The position numbers and the translations under genes were made by a program. This document shows, in pieces, positions 16,911-27,176 of a DNA stretch of 58,694 nt (within the stretch, counting starts at the first letter, position 1; every line of letters starts with the position of its first letter). The notes under the pieces are model-generated. The model was not told the origin of the DNA, ran no database searches, and saw only the letters and a program-made list of their open reading frames with translations. Source of the stretch: Desulfovibrio piger (GTDB lineage Bacteria > Desulfobacterota > Desulfovibrionia > Desulfovibrionales > Desulfovibrionaceae). Where the stretch lies: the NCBI RefSeq assembly GCF_012843875.1, contig NZ_JABAFY010000013.1, positions 1-58,694 of the forward strand, read 5' to 3'.

Positions 16911-19091
16911 ATGTCTGGAGTATCTCGTCATATTCGTTTGTTACCGCCTGAGTTGCGCAATCAGATCGCCGCCGGCGAGGTGGTGGAGCGCCCGGCCAGT
17001 GTGGTCAAGGAACTGGTGGAAAACAGCCTGGATGCCGGCGCCACGCGCGTGGACGTGTTTTTGGAGAACGGCGGCCAGAGCTGCATCCGCGTGCAGGACG
17101 ACGGCGCGGGCATCGCCCCCGGCGAACTGGAACTGGCCGTGACCCGTCACGCCACCAGCAAGATCGCCAGCATGGACGATCTTGAGCATATCGCGTCCTA
17201 CGGCTTCCGTGGCGAGGCCCTGCCGAGCATCGCCTCGGTGGCCCGCTTCAGCATGGAATCCGCCGTGACCGGAGCCGACGGCGGGACGGAGGCCAGCCGC
17301 ATCGTGGTGGAATTCGGTCGCCTGCTGGCGGTGGAGCCTTCGGCCCTGCATCGGGGCACCATCGTGGAAGTGCGCGATCTGTTCACCAATATACCCGCAC
17401 GGCTCAAGTTTTTGAAGACCCCGGCCACGGAGCTCAAACGGGCCCAGGACTGGCTGGTGCGTCTGGCGCTGGCCCGCTGCGACGTGGGTTTCACGCTTAG
17501 GGCCGGGGAACGTGAGGCCCTGCGCTTTTTGCCCGGGCAGAGCCTGCGCGACCGCCTGGCCCTGCTGTGGCCGCGTCTGGTGGTGGAGGCCCTGCGGCCG
17601 TTCGATGCCGAACGCCACGGCATCCGGGCCCGGGGGCTGGCGGCCCTGCCGTCGGTGAGCCAGCAGCGCGGGGACCGCATCCTGCTGTACGTCAACGGCC
17701 GCAGCGTCAGCGACAAACGCCTGCTGGCTGCCGTGCGCGAGGCCTACAAGGGGCGCATCACCAGCCGGGACTATCCGCAGGTGGTGCTCTTTGTGGACAT
17801 GCCGCCCGACATGGTGGACGTCAACGTGCATCCGGCCAAAAGCGAAGTCCGTTTCCGGGACGAGTCCTCGGTCTTTTCCGCCGTGCTTCATGCCGTGCAG
17901 GGGGCCCTGGTCAGCGATGTGGAAAGCGTGCTGGACGCGGCCCGCGAAGCCGACGATGCCCGTCCCGTGGCGGCGCAGTCCCGTCTGTGGGACGATCTGC
18001 CTCCGCGCCCGCAGGGCTTTTGGGGCAGCGCCGATGCCGCGCCCCTGATGCGGCATGTGGAGGACGAGACGCGGGAAGACGAAGGCCAGTGGCAGGTGCG
18101 GCGGCCCGATGCGGACGACGGCACGGCCCTTGGATCTATGGCGGGCACGGGAGCCGTGGCGGATGCCCCGTCCGTGCCGTCATCTTCCGGCAGTGCGGCG
18201 GCCTTCGCCTCCGGGCGGACGGCCCCTGCGGGCCTACGGGAAGCCGTGTCTCCTTCGGCGTTTTCGGCCGCGTCCTTTGCGGAGGATGCGGAAGGGACGG
18301 GACGTTTGTCCGCCGACAGACAGGAATTTTTCGAGAGTGCCCGGCAGACGGCCCGCATGGCCATGCCGCCCGATCATGTGACGACCGTGACGGGCCGTGA
18401 AGGCTCGGACGGGACCACAGCGGAACGCTTTCCTGTGCCGGAGACGGGCGGGCCGGAGGGCCTGCCGGGAACCGGGGATGCCGCCTGCGGCCCCGGTACT
18501 GCCGTGACGGACGAAAGCGCCGCCGGACGGCATGAACTGGTGGTGGGCGGCCTGACCTATCTGGGCCAGGTGGCCGAGACCTACCTTGTCCTGCGCGATG
18601 CTTCCGGCGCCCTGATGCTGCTGGACCAGCACGCGGCGCACGAGCGCGTGCTTTACGAGCGTTTGCGCAAGGGGGCCTTCGCGGGCACGGCCCAGTGCCT
18701 GGCCCTGCCGCTGGAGCTGGCCCTGCAGCCGGTGGAAGAAGAGCGCTTTCTGGAAGTACGCGACAATCTGGAGCGCATGGGCTTCGATGTCTCCTGCTCC
18801 GGCGGCCGCCTGCTGGCCCGGGGCATCCCGCCTTCCCTGTCCCGCAGCGAAGCCGGGGAATTCCTGCGCGAGGTGCTGGCCGGTCGCAAGGACGACATTC
18901 GCGCCATGTTCATTTCCCTGTCCTGCAAGGGCGCCATCAAGGCCGGGCAGCGTCTGGCCGATGACGAGGCCGCGGCCCTGCTGCGCCAGTGGCTGCATAC
19001 GCCGGAGCGGGAATACTGCCCCCACGGCCGCCCCAGCATCCTGCGCTGGGATGCCGTGGCGCTGGAGAAACTGTTCAAGCGGCGGCAGTGA
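16911..19091 (+). CDS. mutL: DNA mismatch repair protein MutL
   Basis: 726 residues. The GHKL ATPase N-terminus has E34 and N38 (KELVENSLDAG), DDGAGI (63-68) and FRGEAL (99-104). A low-complexity linker of roughly 200 residues follows, then the dimerisation domain. DQHA-x2-E-x4-E (starting at D572) and CPHGRP near the C-terminus are the endonuclease-type MutL motifs, so this MutL should nick DNA, as expected for bacteria without MutH. No mutS lies in the window. Confidence 0.95.
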   Translation: MSGVSRHIRLLPPELRNQIAAGEVVERPASVVKELVENSLDAGATRVDVFLENGGQSCIRVQDDGAGIAPGELELAVTRHATSKIASMDDLEHIASYGFRGEALPSIASVARFSMESAVTGADGGTEASRIVVEFGRLLAVEPSALHRGTIVEVRDLFTNIPARLKFLKTPATELKRAQDWLVRLALARCDVGFTLRAGEREALRFLPGQSLRDRLALLWPRLVVEALRPFDAERHGIRARGLAALPSVSQQRGDRILLYVNGRSVSDKRLLAAVREAYKGRITSRDYPQVVLFVDMPPDMVDVNVHPAKSEVRFRDESSVFSAVLHAVQGALVSDVESVLDAAREADDARPVAAQSRLWDDLPPRPQGFWGSADAAPLMRHVEDETREDEGQWQVRRPDADDGTALGSMAGTGAVADAPSVPSSSGSAAAFASGRTAPAGLREAVSPSAFSAASFAEDAEGTGRLSADRQEFFESARQTARMAMPPDHVTTVTGREGSDGTTAERFPVPETGGPEGLPGTGDAACGPGTAVTDESAAGRHELVVGGLTYLGQVAETYLVLRDASGALMLLDQHAAHERVLYERLRKGAFAGTAQCLALPLELALQPVEEERFLEVRDNLERMGFDVSCSGGRLLARGIPPSLSRSEAGEFLREVLAGRKDDIRAMFISLSCKGAIKAGQRLADDEAAALLRQWLHTPEREYCPHGRPSILRWDAVALEKLFKRRQ

Positions 19092-19251
19092 GGCCTCCGG
19101 CCCTGTGGCGTGCGCGGCGTTCCCATACGCTGCGGGAAGGCCACGCTCCGGTGCCGACGGGCCTCAGCCGCAGGGTGCATTTGCCCATGACCGGCGGGAA
19201 GTTGTTCTGACCGTGCAGGGAAAGCGGGCATCCGGGTGCCGTATGGATAAA

Positions 19252-19290
19252 AAAGACCGGGACAGTCCCTCAGGGACTGTCCCGGTCTTT
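19252..19290. terminator. bidirectional terminator between mutL and the metal ATPase
   Basis: An 18-bp perfect stem (AAAGACCGGGACAGTCCC with its complement) and a 3-nt loop, flanked by an A-run on the left and TTTC on the right. It serves convergent genes. Confidence 0.85.
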
Positions 19291-19377
19291 CATTCAGGGG
19301 ATGGGAAGCAGCGGGGCCTCACAGACAAATGCAGAGTCCCATGAAGCCGGGGCTGCAGCTGCCGCAGCCGGGCATCT

Positions 19378-22071
19378 CTATTGCCGCATGGCCCGCAGGC
19401 CGTTGGCCACCACCAGCAGGGCCGTGCCCACGTCGGCGAAGACGGCCATCCACATGGTGGCGTGACCGGTGAAGGTCAGGGCGAAGAACAGCGCCTTGAC
19501 GCCCAGCGCCAGCGTGATGTTCTGCACCAGGATGGCAAAGGTGGCCCGGGACAGGCGGATGAAGCGGGGGATCTTGCGCAGGTCGTCGTCCATGAGCGCC
19601 ACGTCGGCGGTCTCGATGGCGGTGTCCGTGCCGTTGCCGGCCATGGCGAAACCGACGTCGGCCCGGGCCAGCGCCGGGGCGTCGTTGATGCCGTCGCCCA
19701 CCATGCCCACCTTGTGCCCCCGGGCTTCCAGTTCCTCGATGACGGCGAGCTTGTCCGCCGGGAGCAGACCGGCCTTGAAGCTGTCCACGCCCACCTGACG
19801 GGCGATGGCCGCTGCCGTGTGCTCGTTGTCACCGGTGAGCATGACCGTGGTCACGCCCAGTGCCTTCAGTTCCCTGACAGCTTCCAGACTGCTTGCCTTG
19901 AGCGTATCGGCCACGGCGAGCAGGGCCCGGATGCCGTTGTCGCCCACGAGTGCGACCACGGTCTTGCCCTGCTGCTCCAGCCGGGAGATCCGTTCGTCGA
20001 GGGCTGCCGGGTACCGGCCCAGCGATGCCGCAAGGGCGCGGTTGCCCAGATACCAGCGCCGGCCGGCCATGATACCGCTGACGCCCTGACCGGGCAGGGC
20101 CGTGAAGTCGTCCACGTCCTGCAGGGGGATGTGGTCCGCCAGGGCGGCCTGGGCGATGGCCCCGGAAACGGGATGGTCGGAGCGGGCCGCCAGACTGGCC
20201 GCCAGCGAACGGACGGCCGCTTCATCTTCCTGCCCCGTGCAAAGGCAGTCGGTCTGGCGCGGCTTGCCGTGGGTAAGGGTGCCGGTCTTGTCCAGGGCCA
20301 GGCAGTCGAGGCGTCTGCCCTGTTCCAGGAACATGCCGCCCTTGATGAGGATGCCGTAGCGGGTGGCGGCGGCCATGCCGCTGACGATGCTCACCGGCGT
20401 GGAGATGACCAGGGCGCAGGGGCAGCCGATGACCAGTATCACCAGCGCGGTATAGATGGCGTCCGTCCAGGCGCTGCCCAGGAACAGGGGCGGCACCAGG
20501 GCGGCCAGCAGGGCCACCAAGAAGACGGCCGGGGTGTAGTAGCGCGCGAAGGTATCCACAAAGCGCTGCATGGGGGCGCGGCTGCCCTGGGCCTCTTCCA
20601 CGGCATGGATGATGCGGGCCAGCGTGGAGTCCGTGGCCGCGGCGGTCACCCGGAATTCAAAGGAGCCGGAGGTATTGAGGGTCCCGGCGTAGACCGTGTC
20701 CCCGGCCTGCTTTTCCACCGGCATGCTCTCGCCGGTGATGGGCGACTGGTCCACCAGGGAACGGCCGTCCAGCACCAGACCGTCCAGGGCGATCTTTTCG
20801 CCGGGGCGCACGCGCACACGGCTGCCCACGGCCACCGTGCGGATGTCGGCTTCCTGCCAGCTGCCGTCCTCACGCAGCACCGTGGCCGTATCGGGCGCCA
20901 GGGCCAGCAGGTCCTTGATGGCGTTGCGGGCCCTGTCCAGGGCCTTGGCCTCGATGGCTTCCGAGACGTTGAACAGCACCATGACCATGGCGGCTTCCGG
21001 GAACTGCCCGATGAGCACGGCCCCGGTGACGGCCACGGACATGAGGGCATTGATGTTCAGGTCGAGGTTGGAGACGGCCAGCCAGCCCTTGCGGTAGGTG
21101 GTCAGGCCGCTCAGCAGGATGGCGATGAGGGCGCAGCACAGGGGCAGGAGCGTCAGCACGGGCCAGCCGCCCACGCTCCATGAGGCCATGTCGAGGCCGA
21201 AGGGACGCGCCCCCCAGTGCTGGATGAGTTCCAGGATCTCGGAAAGGGCGGCAAAGCCGCCGGCCACGGCCAGCCGCTTCCAGGGGATGCGGGGGGCCGG
21301 GATGGCATCGTGCGCCTGTGTCGTGCCTTCCAGCAGCCGGGCGCCCATGTCCAGTCCTTCCAGAGCGGCGGTGATGACCGGGAGGGCCGCGGGCTCGTGC
21401 CGTACGCGCACATGGCGCTGCATCAGGTCGATCTCAAAGCCGAGCAGGCCCGGCAGGCCCTCCAGGGCCTTGCGGATGAGGCGTTCTTCCGTGGGGCAGT
21501 CCATGCCGCTCACCGCAAAGACGGCCGTGGCGCCTTCGGCGGCATCCAGCGGCTCCGGCGTCATGTCGATGGCCTTCAGGGCCGCCTCGATGGACGCGGT
21601 GGACGGGAGCTCATGTTCCACGGTGAGCACGCGCTGCATGAGGTTGAAGGTGAGGCCGGTGATGCCGGGCACAGTGGCCAGCTTCTTCCTGATGAGCGCC
21701 TCTTCCATGGGGCAGTCCATGTTGAGGATGCGGTATACGGCGCGCGTGGCGGAAGGGGCCGCCAGCGTGCTCCAGTCCACGGCCTGGGGCGCGTCATGGC
21801 CGCAGCAGCAGGAGCCGTGCTCGTGCGCATGGTCGTGGTCGCAGCTTTTGTGGTCATGCGCATGGCAGCTTTCCGCATGGGCGTGCGGGTGGTCGCCGTG
21901 TCCGTGGTCATGGCCGCAGCACTCGTGGCTGTGGTCATGGCTGTGGCTGCCGTGCTCGTGGCCGTGGTGTTCGTGCCCGGCGGGCAGGGTGGCATGAAGT
22001 ACCTTGTCACATACGAAGCCGTGCGGGTGCCGGGCACCGCAGGGGCATAAAAACAGTGTTTCACTGCTCAT
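19378..22071 (-). CDS. heavy-metal P-type ATPase (Zn/Cd/Pb exporter type) with His-rich N-terminus
   Basis: An 897-residue PIB-type ATPase, longer than usual because of a Cys/His-rich N-terminal region (about 9-93, many HDH/HEH runs) that should bind Zn or related ions. Two HMA domains follow, with NMDCP (about 117-121) and GMDCP (about 189-193) and a DCPTEE context typical of Zn/Cd/Pb pumps. Core motifs: ITGES (446-450), membrane CPC (550-552), phosphorylated Asp in DKTGTLT (D594), and GDGINDAP further on. The ATG at 22071 has GGAGGA upstream. It is divergent from a MerR-family regulator and has a MerR-type promoter, so metal-induced efflux is the expected role. Confidence 0.93.
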   Translation of the reverse strand: MSSETLFLCPCGARHPHGFVCDKVLHATLPAGHEHHGHEHGSHSHDHSHECCGHDHGHGDHPHAHAESCHAHDHKSCDHDHAHEHGSCCCGHDAPQAVDWSTLAAPSATRAVYRILNMDCPMEEALIRKKLATVPGITGLTFNLMQRVLTVEHELPSTASIEAALKAIDMTPEPLDAAEGATAVFAVSGMDCPTEERLIRKALEGLPGLLGFEIDLMQRHVRVRHEPAALPVITAALEGLDMGARLLEGTTQAHDAIPAPRIPWKRLAVAGGFAALSEILELIQHWGARPFGLDMASWSVGGWPVLTLLPLCCALIAILLSGLTTYRKGWLAVSNLDLNINALMSVAVTGAVLIGQFPEAAMVMVLFNVSEAIEAKALDRARNAIKDLLALAPDTATVLREDGSWQEADIRTVAVGSRVRVRPGEKIALDGLVLDGRSLVDQSPITGESMPVEKQAGDTVYAGTLNTSGSFEFRVTAAATDSTLARIIHAVEEAQGSRAPMQRFVDTFARYYTPAVFLVALLAALVPPLFLGSAWTDAIYTALVILVIGCPCALVISTPVSIVSGMAAATRYGILIKGGMFLEQGRRLDCLALDKTGTLTHGKPRQTDCLCTGQEDEAAVRSLAASLAARSDHPVSGAIAQAALADHIPLQDVDDFTALPGQGVSGIMAGRRWYLGNRALAASLGRYPAALDERISRLEQQGKTVVALVGDNGIRALLAVADTLKASSLEAVRELKALGVTTVMLTGDNEHTAAAIARQVGVDSFKAGLLPADKLAVIEELEARGHKVGMVGDGINDAPALARADVGFAMAGNGTDTAIETADVALMDDDLRKIPRFIRLSRATFAILVQNITLALGVKALFFALTFTGHATMWMAVFADVGTALLVVANGLRAMRQ

Positions 22072-22132
22072 GGTCGTTCCTCCACGGGGATGCCGGTGTC
22101 CGGCGTCCCCTGGTCGTTCTTGCTATAGACAG

Positions 22133-22163
22133 ACCATAGGGCCTATAGTCACTATAGGGTCAA
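22133..22163 (-). promoter_or_regulatory. MerR-type promoter/operator for the metal ATPase
   Basis: On the minus strand, -35 TTGACC (22163-22158) and -10 TATGGT (22138-22133) are separated by 19 bp, the over-long spacer typical of MerR-activated promoters. The spacer holds the dyad CTATAGT-g-ACTATAG. Confidence 0.9.
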
Positions 22164-22242
22164 GAGGGGAGGAAGCGTTGGAAAAAAATTTTTTCCGGCA
22201 GCTGCCGTTTCGTCCCGGACAGGCCCGGACCGGAGGACGCGC

Positions 22243-22692
22243 ATGAAAGTGAAGATAGGCGAGCTGGCGAAGATGACCGGCTGTCAGGTGGTCACCATCC
22301 GCTATTACGAGAAGGAAGGGCTGCTGAAACGCCCGGAACGCACGGAACGGAACTATCGTCTTTACGGGGACGAGGACATCGCGCGGTTGCGCTTCATCCG
22401 GCATTGCCGCCGGCACGGCATGAGCCTGGACGAGATCCGCACCCTGCTGGTGTACAGCGACCATCCCACGGGCAGCTGCGACTGGATCAACAGGCTCATC
22501 CGCACGCATATCGAAGCGGTGGAGCAGCAGATACGGGATCTTGAGCACCTCAGGGCGCATCTTGAATCCCTGTACCACAAATGCGACGGCAGCCGGGAAG
22601 GAGGCTGCGGCATCCTGAAGAGCCTCATCGACGGCGAGAACTGCCAGTACTGTCAGGCACGGCAGCAGCGCACGGGGCAGGAGCATCCCTGA
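22243..22692 (+). CDS. MerR-family metal-responsive regulator (CadR/PbrR type)
   Basis: 149 residues. The N-terminal winged helix-turn-helix begins MKVKIGELAKMTGCQVVTIRYYE; a coiled-coil dimer helix follows at about 80-115. Cysteines at about 79, 114, 122 and a C-terminal CQYC resemble metal-sensing cysteines of Cd/Pb/Zn MerR proteins. The ribosome binding site is CGGAGGA. It is divergent from the metal ATPase, and the shared gap contains the MerR promoter, so it should twist that promoter on metal binding. Confidence 0.9.
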   Translation: MKVKIGELAKMTGCQVVTIRYYEKEGLLKRPERTERNYRLYGDEDIARLRFIRHCRRHGMSLDEIRTLLVYSDHPTGSCDWINRLIRTHIEAVEQQIRDLEHLRAHLESLYHKCDGSREGGCGILKSLIDGENCQYCQARQQRTGQEHP

Positions 22693-22734
22693 GCCCCGCA
22701 GGGCCGTCTTTGGGCCCCTCTGCATTCGGACGGG

Positions 22735-22775
22735 AAGAAAAAAACGGGGCGGATCAGCCGGCTGATCCGCCCCGT
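22735..22775 (-). terminator. terminator of the phosphoglycosyl transferase gene
   Basis: A 32-nt perfect palindrome starts ACGGGGCGG at 22744. On the minus strand a T-run follows (A-run at 22738-22744 on the plus strand). Confidence 0.85.
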
Positions 22776-22799
22776 CGTGCGTGTACCGGGATGTCCGGC

Positions 22800-24149
22800 C
22801 TAGCGTGCGCCCTTGGGGAAGAGCACCACGCCCACGGTCTTGAAGATGATGTGGATGTCCAGCAGGATGGAGATGTTCTTCACATAGAACAGGTCGTATT
22901 CCAGCTTGTGGCGGGCATCTTCCTCATTGGCGCCGTAGGGGTAGCAGACCTGGGCCCAGCCGGTGAGGCCGGGCTTCACGGTATGGCGCAGGCTGTAATA
23001 GGGGATGTGTTCCTTGAGCTGCTTCACGAAGGTCATGCGTTCGGGACGGGGACCGATGAAGCTCATGTCGCCCTTGATGATGTTCCAGATCTGGGGCAGC
23101 TCGTCGATGCGCACCTTGCGGATGAACTTGCCCACGCGGGTCACGCGGGCGTCATTGGCGGCGGCCCAGACGGCGCCGTTCTTTTCGGCGTCGGTACGCA
23201 TGGAGCGGAACTTGTAGACCGTGAATTCCTTTTCATACAGGCCCACACGATCCTGACGGTAGATGACCGGGCCCGGCGATTCCAGGCGGATCAGCAGGGC
23301 GGTGATGAGCATGATGGGCGCGGCCGGGATGAGCAGCATCAGGGACAGGAACAGGTCGAAGGCGCGCTTCAGGCGGCGCAGGCTGCCGCGGGTGTTGAGC
23401 GAAAAGCCTTCGGTCTGCAGCAGCCATTCCTCGGTGATCTGGGAAAGGGGCAGGCGCTGCACCACATGCTCGTAGAAGGTGCGGATGTCCACCACCATGG
23501 CGCCGTGCAGCTTGGCTTCCAGCAGGTCATGGGCGATGTCGTCGTCGATGGGGGCGTCGGGCAGGAGCACGATCATGGTCGCGCCGTGCTTCTTGGCGGC
23601 TTCCAGGGCCATGAAGGGCGGGCCAAAGCACTCACCGGCGTCGGGATCCTGGTCCTTTTCACCCACATAACCCAGGATGCGGGCCTTGGGCAGGCCTTCG
23701 GCCAGCAGCTTGCGCACCTTGCCGCCGCGGTCCACGCCCACCAGCAGGACGCGCAGGGGATGGGTCAGCTTGTCGGCATTGAGGTAGTAGAGGAAGCGCC
23801 AGCCCAGGCAGAACACGAAGGAGAGCGCGAAGAGCAGGAGCACGGTCACGCGGTCGAAGCGCCAGTTCTCCAGGGCGAAGGACGCCGTGGCCGAGCTGAT
23901 GATGCCCAGCACGCAGGCCACCAGGATGCGGCCCAGGGTGTCCTTGAAGTCTTCCATGCCCACGCTGTAGGCATCGAGGATGTAGAAGAACAGCAGATAG
24001 AAGAAGATGGTGAACAGGGAGGCGCCGGTGTAGTCGTCAAAGACGCTCAGGTCGGGCGCGATGGTCACCATGCCCGAAACGGCCAGGGCCAGCAGGATGC
24101 AGCACAGGTCCACCACCTGCATCAATGCCATGCGGTAACGGCTGATCAT
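22800..24149 (-). CDS. polyprenyl phosphoglycosyl transferase (exopolysaccharide initiating enzyme)
   Basis: 449 residues of the WcaJ/EpsB type: four to five N-terminal membrane helices (about 10-125), a Rossmann-like middle domain (about 130-230), and a C-terminal bacterial sugar transferase domain. That domain has the re-entrant membrane segment, YKFRSMRTDAE, KVRIDELPQIWNIIKGDMSFIGPRPE and PGLTGWAQV. It would transfer a sugar-1-phosphate to undecaprenyl phosphate to start a surface or extracellular polysaccharide. It is the last gene of a minus-strand pair with the GT4 gene and is followed by a strong terminator. Confidence 0.93.
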   Translation of the reverse strand: MISRYRMALMQVVDLCCILLALAVSGMVTIAPDLSVFDDYTGASLFTIFFYLLFFYILDAYSVGMEDFKDTLGRILVACVLGIISSATASFALENWRFDRVTVLLLFALSFVFCLGWRFLYYLNADKLTHPLRVLLVGVDRGGKVRKLLAEGLPKARILGYVGEKDQDPDAGECFGPPFMALEAAKKHGATMIVLLPDAPIDDDIAHDLLEAKLHGAMVVDIRTFYEHVVQRLPLSQITEEWLLQTEGFSLNTRGSLRRLKRAFDLFLSLMLLIPAAPIMLITALLIRLESPGPVIYRQDRVGLYEKEFTVYKFRSMRTDAEKNGAVWAAANDARVTRVGKFIRKVRIDELPQIWNIIKGDMSFIGPRPERMTFVKQLKEHIPYYSLRHTVKPGLTGWAQVCYPYGANEEDARHKLEYDLFYVKNISILLDIHIIFKTVGVVLFPKGAR

Positions 24150-24293
24150 AGTTTCTCCATTTTTTCGTACAGTGGACGGGACAGGCCCGTGGGCCGCCTG
24201 CGGCGGACGGGCTGTCCCTGTGACCGCGAGACACCGTCGTCCCGGCGGGGCCGGGACAGGAGCGGGCCACCACGGGCCCGCATGGTTGCTTGT

Positions 24294-25484
24294 TTATCCG
24301 GCCGCGCGGGGCACGCGCATGTCGACCAGGATCTTCTCGGCCACGACTTCGGCATCGAATTCGCGGCAGGCCAGATCCCGGCCGGCGGCCCCCATGCGGA
24401 CCAGCAGTCCGGGTTCGTCCAGCAGGCGACGCATGGCGGCGGCCAGCGCCCGCGGATCGTGGGCGGCGCAGATGCAGCCGTTGACGCCGTCTTCCACCAC
24501 CTCGCGGCAGCCGGGCACATCCGTGACCACGGCGGCGCGGCCCATGCTCATGCCTTCCATGATGGACGTGGGCGTGCCTTCACGCCACGAAGGCAGCACC
24601 AGCGCGTGGCAGGCCTCCACATAGGGGCGCACGTCGCGGGTCTCGCCCAGGTATTCGATGCTGCCTTCGTCCTGCCAGCGGCGCACCTGGGCCAGATCCA
24701 CGCTGCCCAGGCCCTGTTCCGGCGGGCCCAGCAGCTGGAAGCGGGCGGCGGGGTACTGCGTTTTCAGTTCCTTGGCCGCGGCGGCGTATTCGGGCAGGCC
24801 CTTGGCCTCCAGCAGGCGGCCCACCAGCAGGAAGATGATCTCCCGTTCTTCGGGGGCGCAGCCTTCGGCGGGCAGGGGCGGCAGGGGCGCTTCGGCAAAG
24901 CGGCGGATGTCCACACCGGTGCCGCGCGCCATGAGCACGCGCGCGCTGCGGCGCAGGATGCCGACCTTGCGGAACAGCTCCGCGTCGTCGCGGTTCTGGA
25001 AAAACACGCCTTCGGCCCCGGCAAGGGCGCAGTGGTACAGGCCGATGCTCAGGCGGTTGACGCATTTCTTGAAAAAGTTGTCCGCCTCGAAGGCGTAGCC
25101 CAGGCCGGTGATGGTGGCGTAGATGTGCGGCACCCGCGCCAGACGCGCCGCCATGCAGCCGTAGATGACGGGCTTGATGGTGGTGGCGAAGAGCAGGTCC
25201 GGCTTTTCCTGCCTGAACAGGCGGTACAGGGCGTGCATGGTGGCCATGTCGCGCAGGGGATTGAGGCCCTTGCGGTCCAGGGGATAATGGCACAGGCGCA
25301 CGGCCGGGCCTTTCCGGAAGGCGGGATCTTCTTCGCCGATGGCGCGGATGGCGGCCTCGGCAGCGTCGTCGCCCGCGGGCACGGCGCAAAGGACCTCATG
25401 CCCGGCGGCACGCATGCGGCGCATGAGGACGGTCCAGAAATTGGAAGTGGAACGGGCCTGATTGCCCAGGATGAGTATTTTCAC
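24294..25484 (-). CDS. GT4-family glycosyltransferase
   Basis: 396 residues with two Rossmann domains. The GTG at 25484 is chosen because AAAGGA lies seven bases upstream and the protein then begins VKILILGNQARSTSNFW, a normal GT-B N-terminus. The C-terminal part has LLVGRLLEAKGLPEYA and the EGTPTSIMEGMSMG segment of GT4 enzymes. It precedes the phosphoglycosyl transferase gene by 144 nt on the same strand, so it probably adds a sugar to the same lipid-linked glycan. Confidence 0.9.
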   Translation of the reverse strand: MKILILGNQARSTSNFWTVLMRRMRAAGHEVLCAVPAGDDAAEAAIRAIGEEDPAFRKGPAVRLCHYPLDRKGLNPLRDMATMHALYRLFRQEKPDLLFATTIKPVIYGCMAARLARVPHIYATITGLGYAFEADNFFKKCVNRLSIGLYHCALAGAEGVFFQNRDDAELFRKVGILRRSARVLMARGTGVDIRRFAEAPLPPLPAEGCAPEEREIIFLLVGRLLEAKGLPEYAAAAKELKTQYPAARFQLLGPPEQGLGSVDLAQVRRWQDEGSIEYLGETRDVRPYVEACHALVLPSWREGTPTSIMEGMSMGRAAVVTDVPGCREVVEDGVNGCICAAHDPRALAAAMRRLLDEPGLLVRMGAAGRDLACREFDAEVVAEKILVDMRVPRAAG

Positions 25485-25886
25485 GGCATATCCTTTGCCC
25501 ACCTGTCCGGCGGGTACGCTCCGTGATGGGGCGCTGTCTGTCCTGCGGGGCAAAGACCGTCCCCGCCTGGCCGGACCGGAAAGGGGAGACGTGTCGGCCG
25601 GGTGCGGCCGGCCCCCTGTTTGGTGGGCTCTTCACGGGCTATACCAGCATCCCTTGCCGCTGAAAAGAGGCAAAGGGGCCCTGCGGGCGGGGACAGGATG
25701 TGAACAAAAAAACGCGATTCCGGCAGGATGCGGCAAAAAAGCTCCTGCCGGGGCAGGGGGGCCGTCTTTTGACAGCGGCGTCGGCACAGCGTACAAGGAA
25801 AGCACGCCGTCTGTGCCGCGAAGGCGGGTCCTCCCGTTTTCGCGGCCTCCCGGCGGGCAACCACGACCTCTGATAAGGAAGGCAAT
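25485..25886. other. divergent intergenic region between glycan genes
   Basis: 402 nt between the GT4 gene (minus) and the epimerase gene (plus), with no gene visible. CGGCAGGA and TCCTGCCG near 25722-25752 could form a hairpin. Promoters for both directions are expected but I cannot fix them. Confidence 0.45.
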
Positions 25887-26909
25887 ATGACCGCCTATAC
25901 CCAACTGTGCGAAAAAATGCGTGCCGAACCCTCCACCTGGCTGGTGACCGGCGTTGCCGGTTTCATCGGCTCCAACCTGCTGGAACATCTGCTCAAGATG
26001 GGGCAGACCGTGGTGGGTCTGGACAACTTCCTCACCGGTTACCAGAAGAACCTGGACATGGTGGAAGCCCTGGTGGGCCCCGAAGCCTGGAGCCGCTTCA
26101 CCTTCATCGAAGGCGACATCCGCGATCTGGATACCTGCCGCAAGGCCTGCGAAGGTGTGGATCATGTGCTGCATGAAGCCGCCCTGGGTTCCGTGCCGCG
26201 CTCCATCGACGATCCCATCCTGTCCAACAGCTGCAACATCACCGGCTACCTCAACATGCTGGTGGCCGCGCGCGATGCGGGCGTGAAGAGCTTCGTCTAC
26301 GCCGCGTCCTCCTCCACCTACGGCGATTCCCCCGAGCTGCCCAAGGTGGAAGACAAGATCGGCAACCCCCTGTCGCCCTATGCCGTGACCAAGTATGTGG
26401 ACGAGCTCTACGCCGACGTCTTCGCCCGCTGCTACGGCTTCACCACCGTGGGCCTGCGCTACTTCAACGTCTTCGGCCAGCGTCAGGATCCCTACGGCGC
26501 CTACGCCGCCGTCATCCCCCAGTGGTTCGCCAGCCTGCTGAAGAAAGAGACCGTCTTCGTCAACGGCGACGGCGAGACCAGCCGCGACTTCTGCTACATC
26601 GACAACGTGGTGCAGGCCAACCTGCTGGCCAGCTTCGCCACGGACGAAGCCCGCAACAAGGTCTACAACGTGGCCTTTGGCCAGCGCACGACCCTGAACG
26701 AACTGTTCGACCTTATCCGTGAGGAAGTGGTGCGCCACATGCCCGAAGCCGCCACGGCCACGGCCACGCACCGCGACTTCCGTGCCGGTGACGTGCGCCA
26801 CTCCCTGGCCGACATCACCCGCGCCCGCACCCTGCTGGGCTATGAGCCCCAGTTCGACGTGCGCACCGGCCTGCGTCTGGCCGGCGACTGGTACGCCGCC
26901 ACCCTGTAG
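25887..26909 (+). CDS. NAD-dependent UDP-sugar 4-epimerase (WbpP/TviC type)
   Basis: A 340-residue extended SDR enzyme: GVAGFIG NAD motif (22-28), SSST (141-144), catalytic Y165-x3-K169. The N-terminal extension before the Rossmann motif and the [13 protein letters not shown] segment match UDP-N-acetylhexosamine 4-epimerases of surface polysaccharide pathways rather than GalE. It would supply UDP-GalNAc or the uronate. Codon use is biased to C-ending codons with AAGGAAGG upstream, suggesting good expression. It is divergent from the GT4 gene. Confidence 0.88.
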   Translation: MTAYTQLCEKMRAEPSTWLVTGVAGFIGSNLLEHLLKMGQTVVGLDNFLTGYQKNLDMVEALVGPEAWSRFTFIEGDIRDLDTCRKACEGVDHVLHEAALGSVPRSIDDPILSNSCNITGYLNMLVAARDAGVKSFVYAASSSTYGDSPELPKVEDKIGNPLSPYAVTKYVDELYADVFARCYGFTTVGLRYFNVFGQRQDPYGAYAAVIPQWFASLLKKETVFVNGDGETSRDFCYIDNVVQANLLASFATDEARNKVYNVAFGQRTTLNELFDLIREEVVRHMPEAATATATHRDFRAGDVRHSLADITRARTLLGYEPQFDVRTGLRLAGDWYAATL

Positions 26910-26932
26910 GCTGTCCTTTCGTTTTTGATGCC

Positions 26933-26970
26933 AAGGCCCCCGGCGAGTTTTCGCGCCAGGGGCCTTTTGT
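26933..26970 (+). terminator. terminator of the epimerase gene
   Basis: AAGGCCCC pairs with GGGGCCTT around an 18-nt interval, with an inner GCG/CGC stem, followed by TTGTTTT. Confidence 0.75.
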
Positions 26971-26991
26971 TTTCCAAAGGGAGGCGTTGCG

Positions 26992-27075
26992 GGGGAGTAG
27001 CCTCCTTTATCCTTGCTGCTGATGCCCGTAAGGGGCTTGCGGGCCGCCTTCAGTCGCGTTCAACTCTCTCGCATC
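26992..27075. repeat. structured intergenic repeat, copy B (diverged)
   Basis: GCTGCTGATGCCCGTAA and GGGCCGCCTTCAGTCG align with copies A (16178) and C (40129). The right part has diverged. Confidence 0.5.
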
Positions 27076-27176
27076 CCTCCTCCAAATGTGCTTCATCCAG
27101 AGGGAGCGTATCTTCTCCCTCCATCTCCCATGACATTGTATCTTTTCCCGTGCATATCTTCCTGTTCCATGTGAAA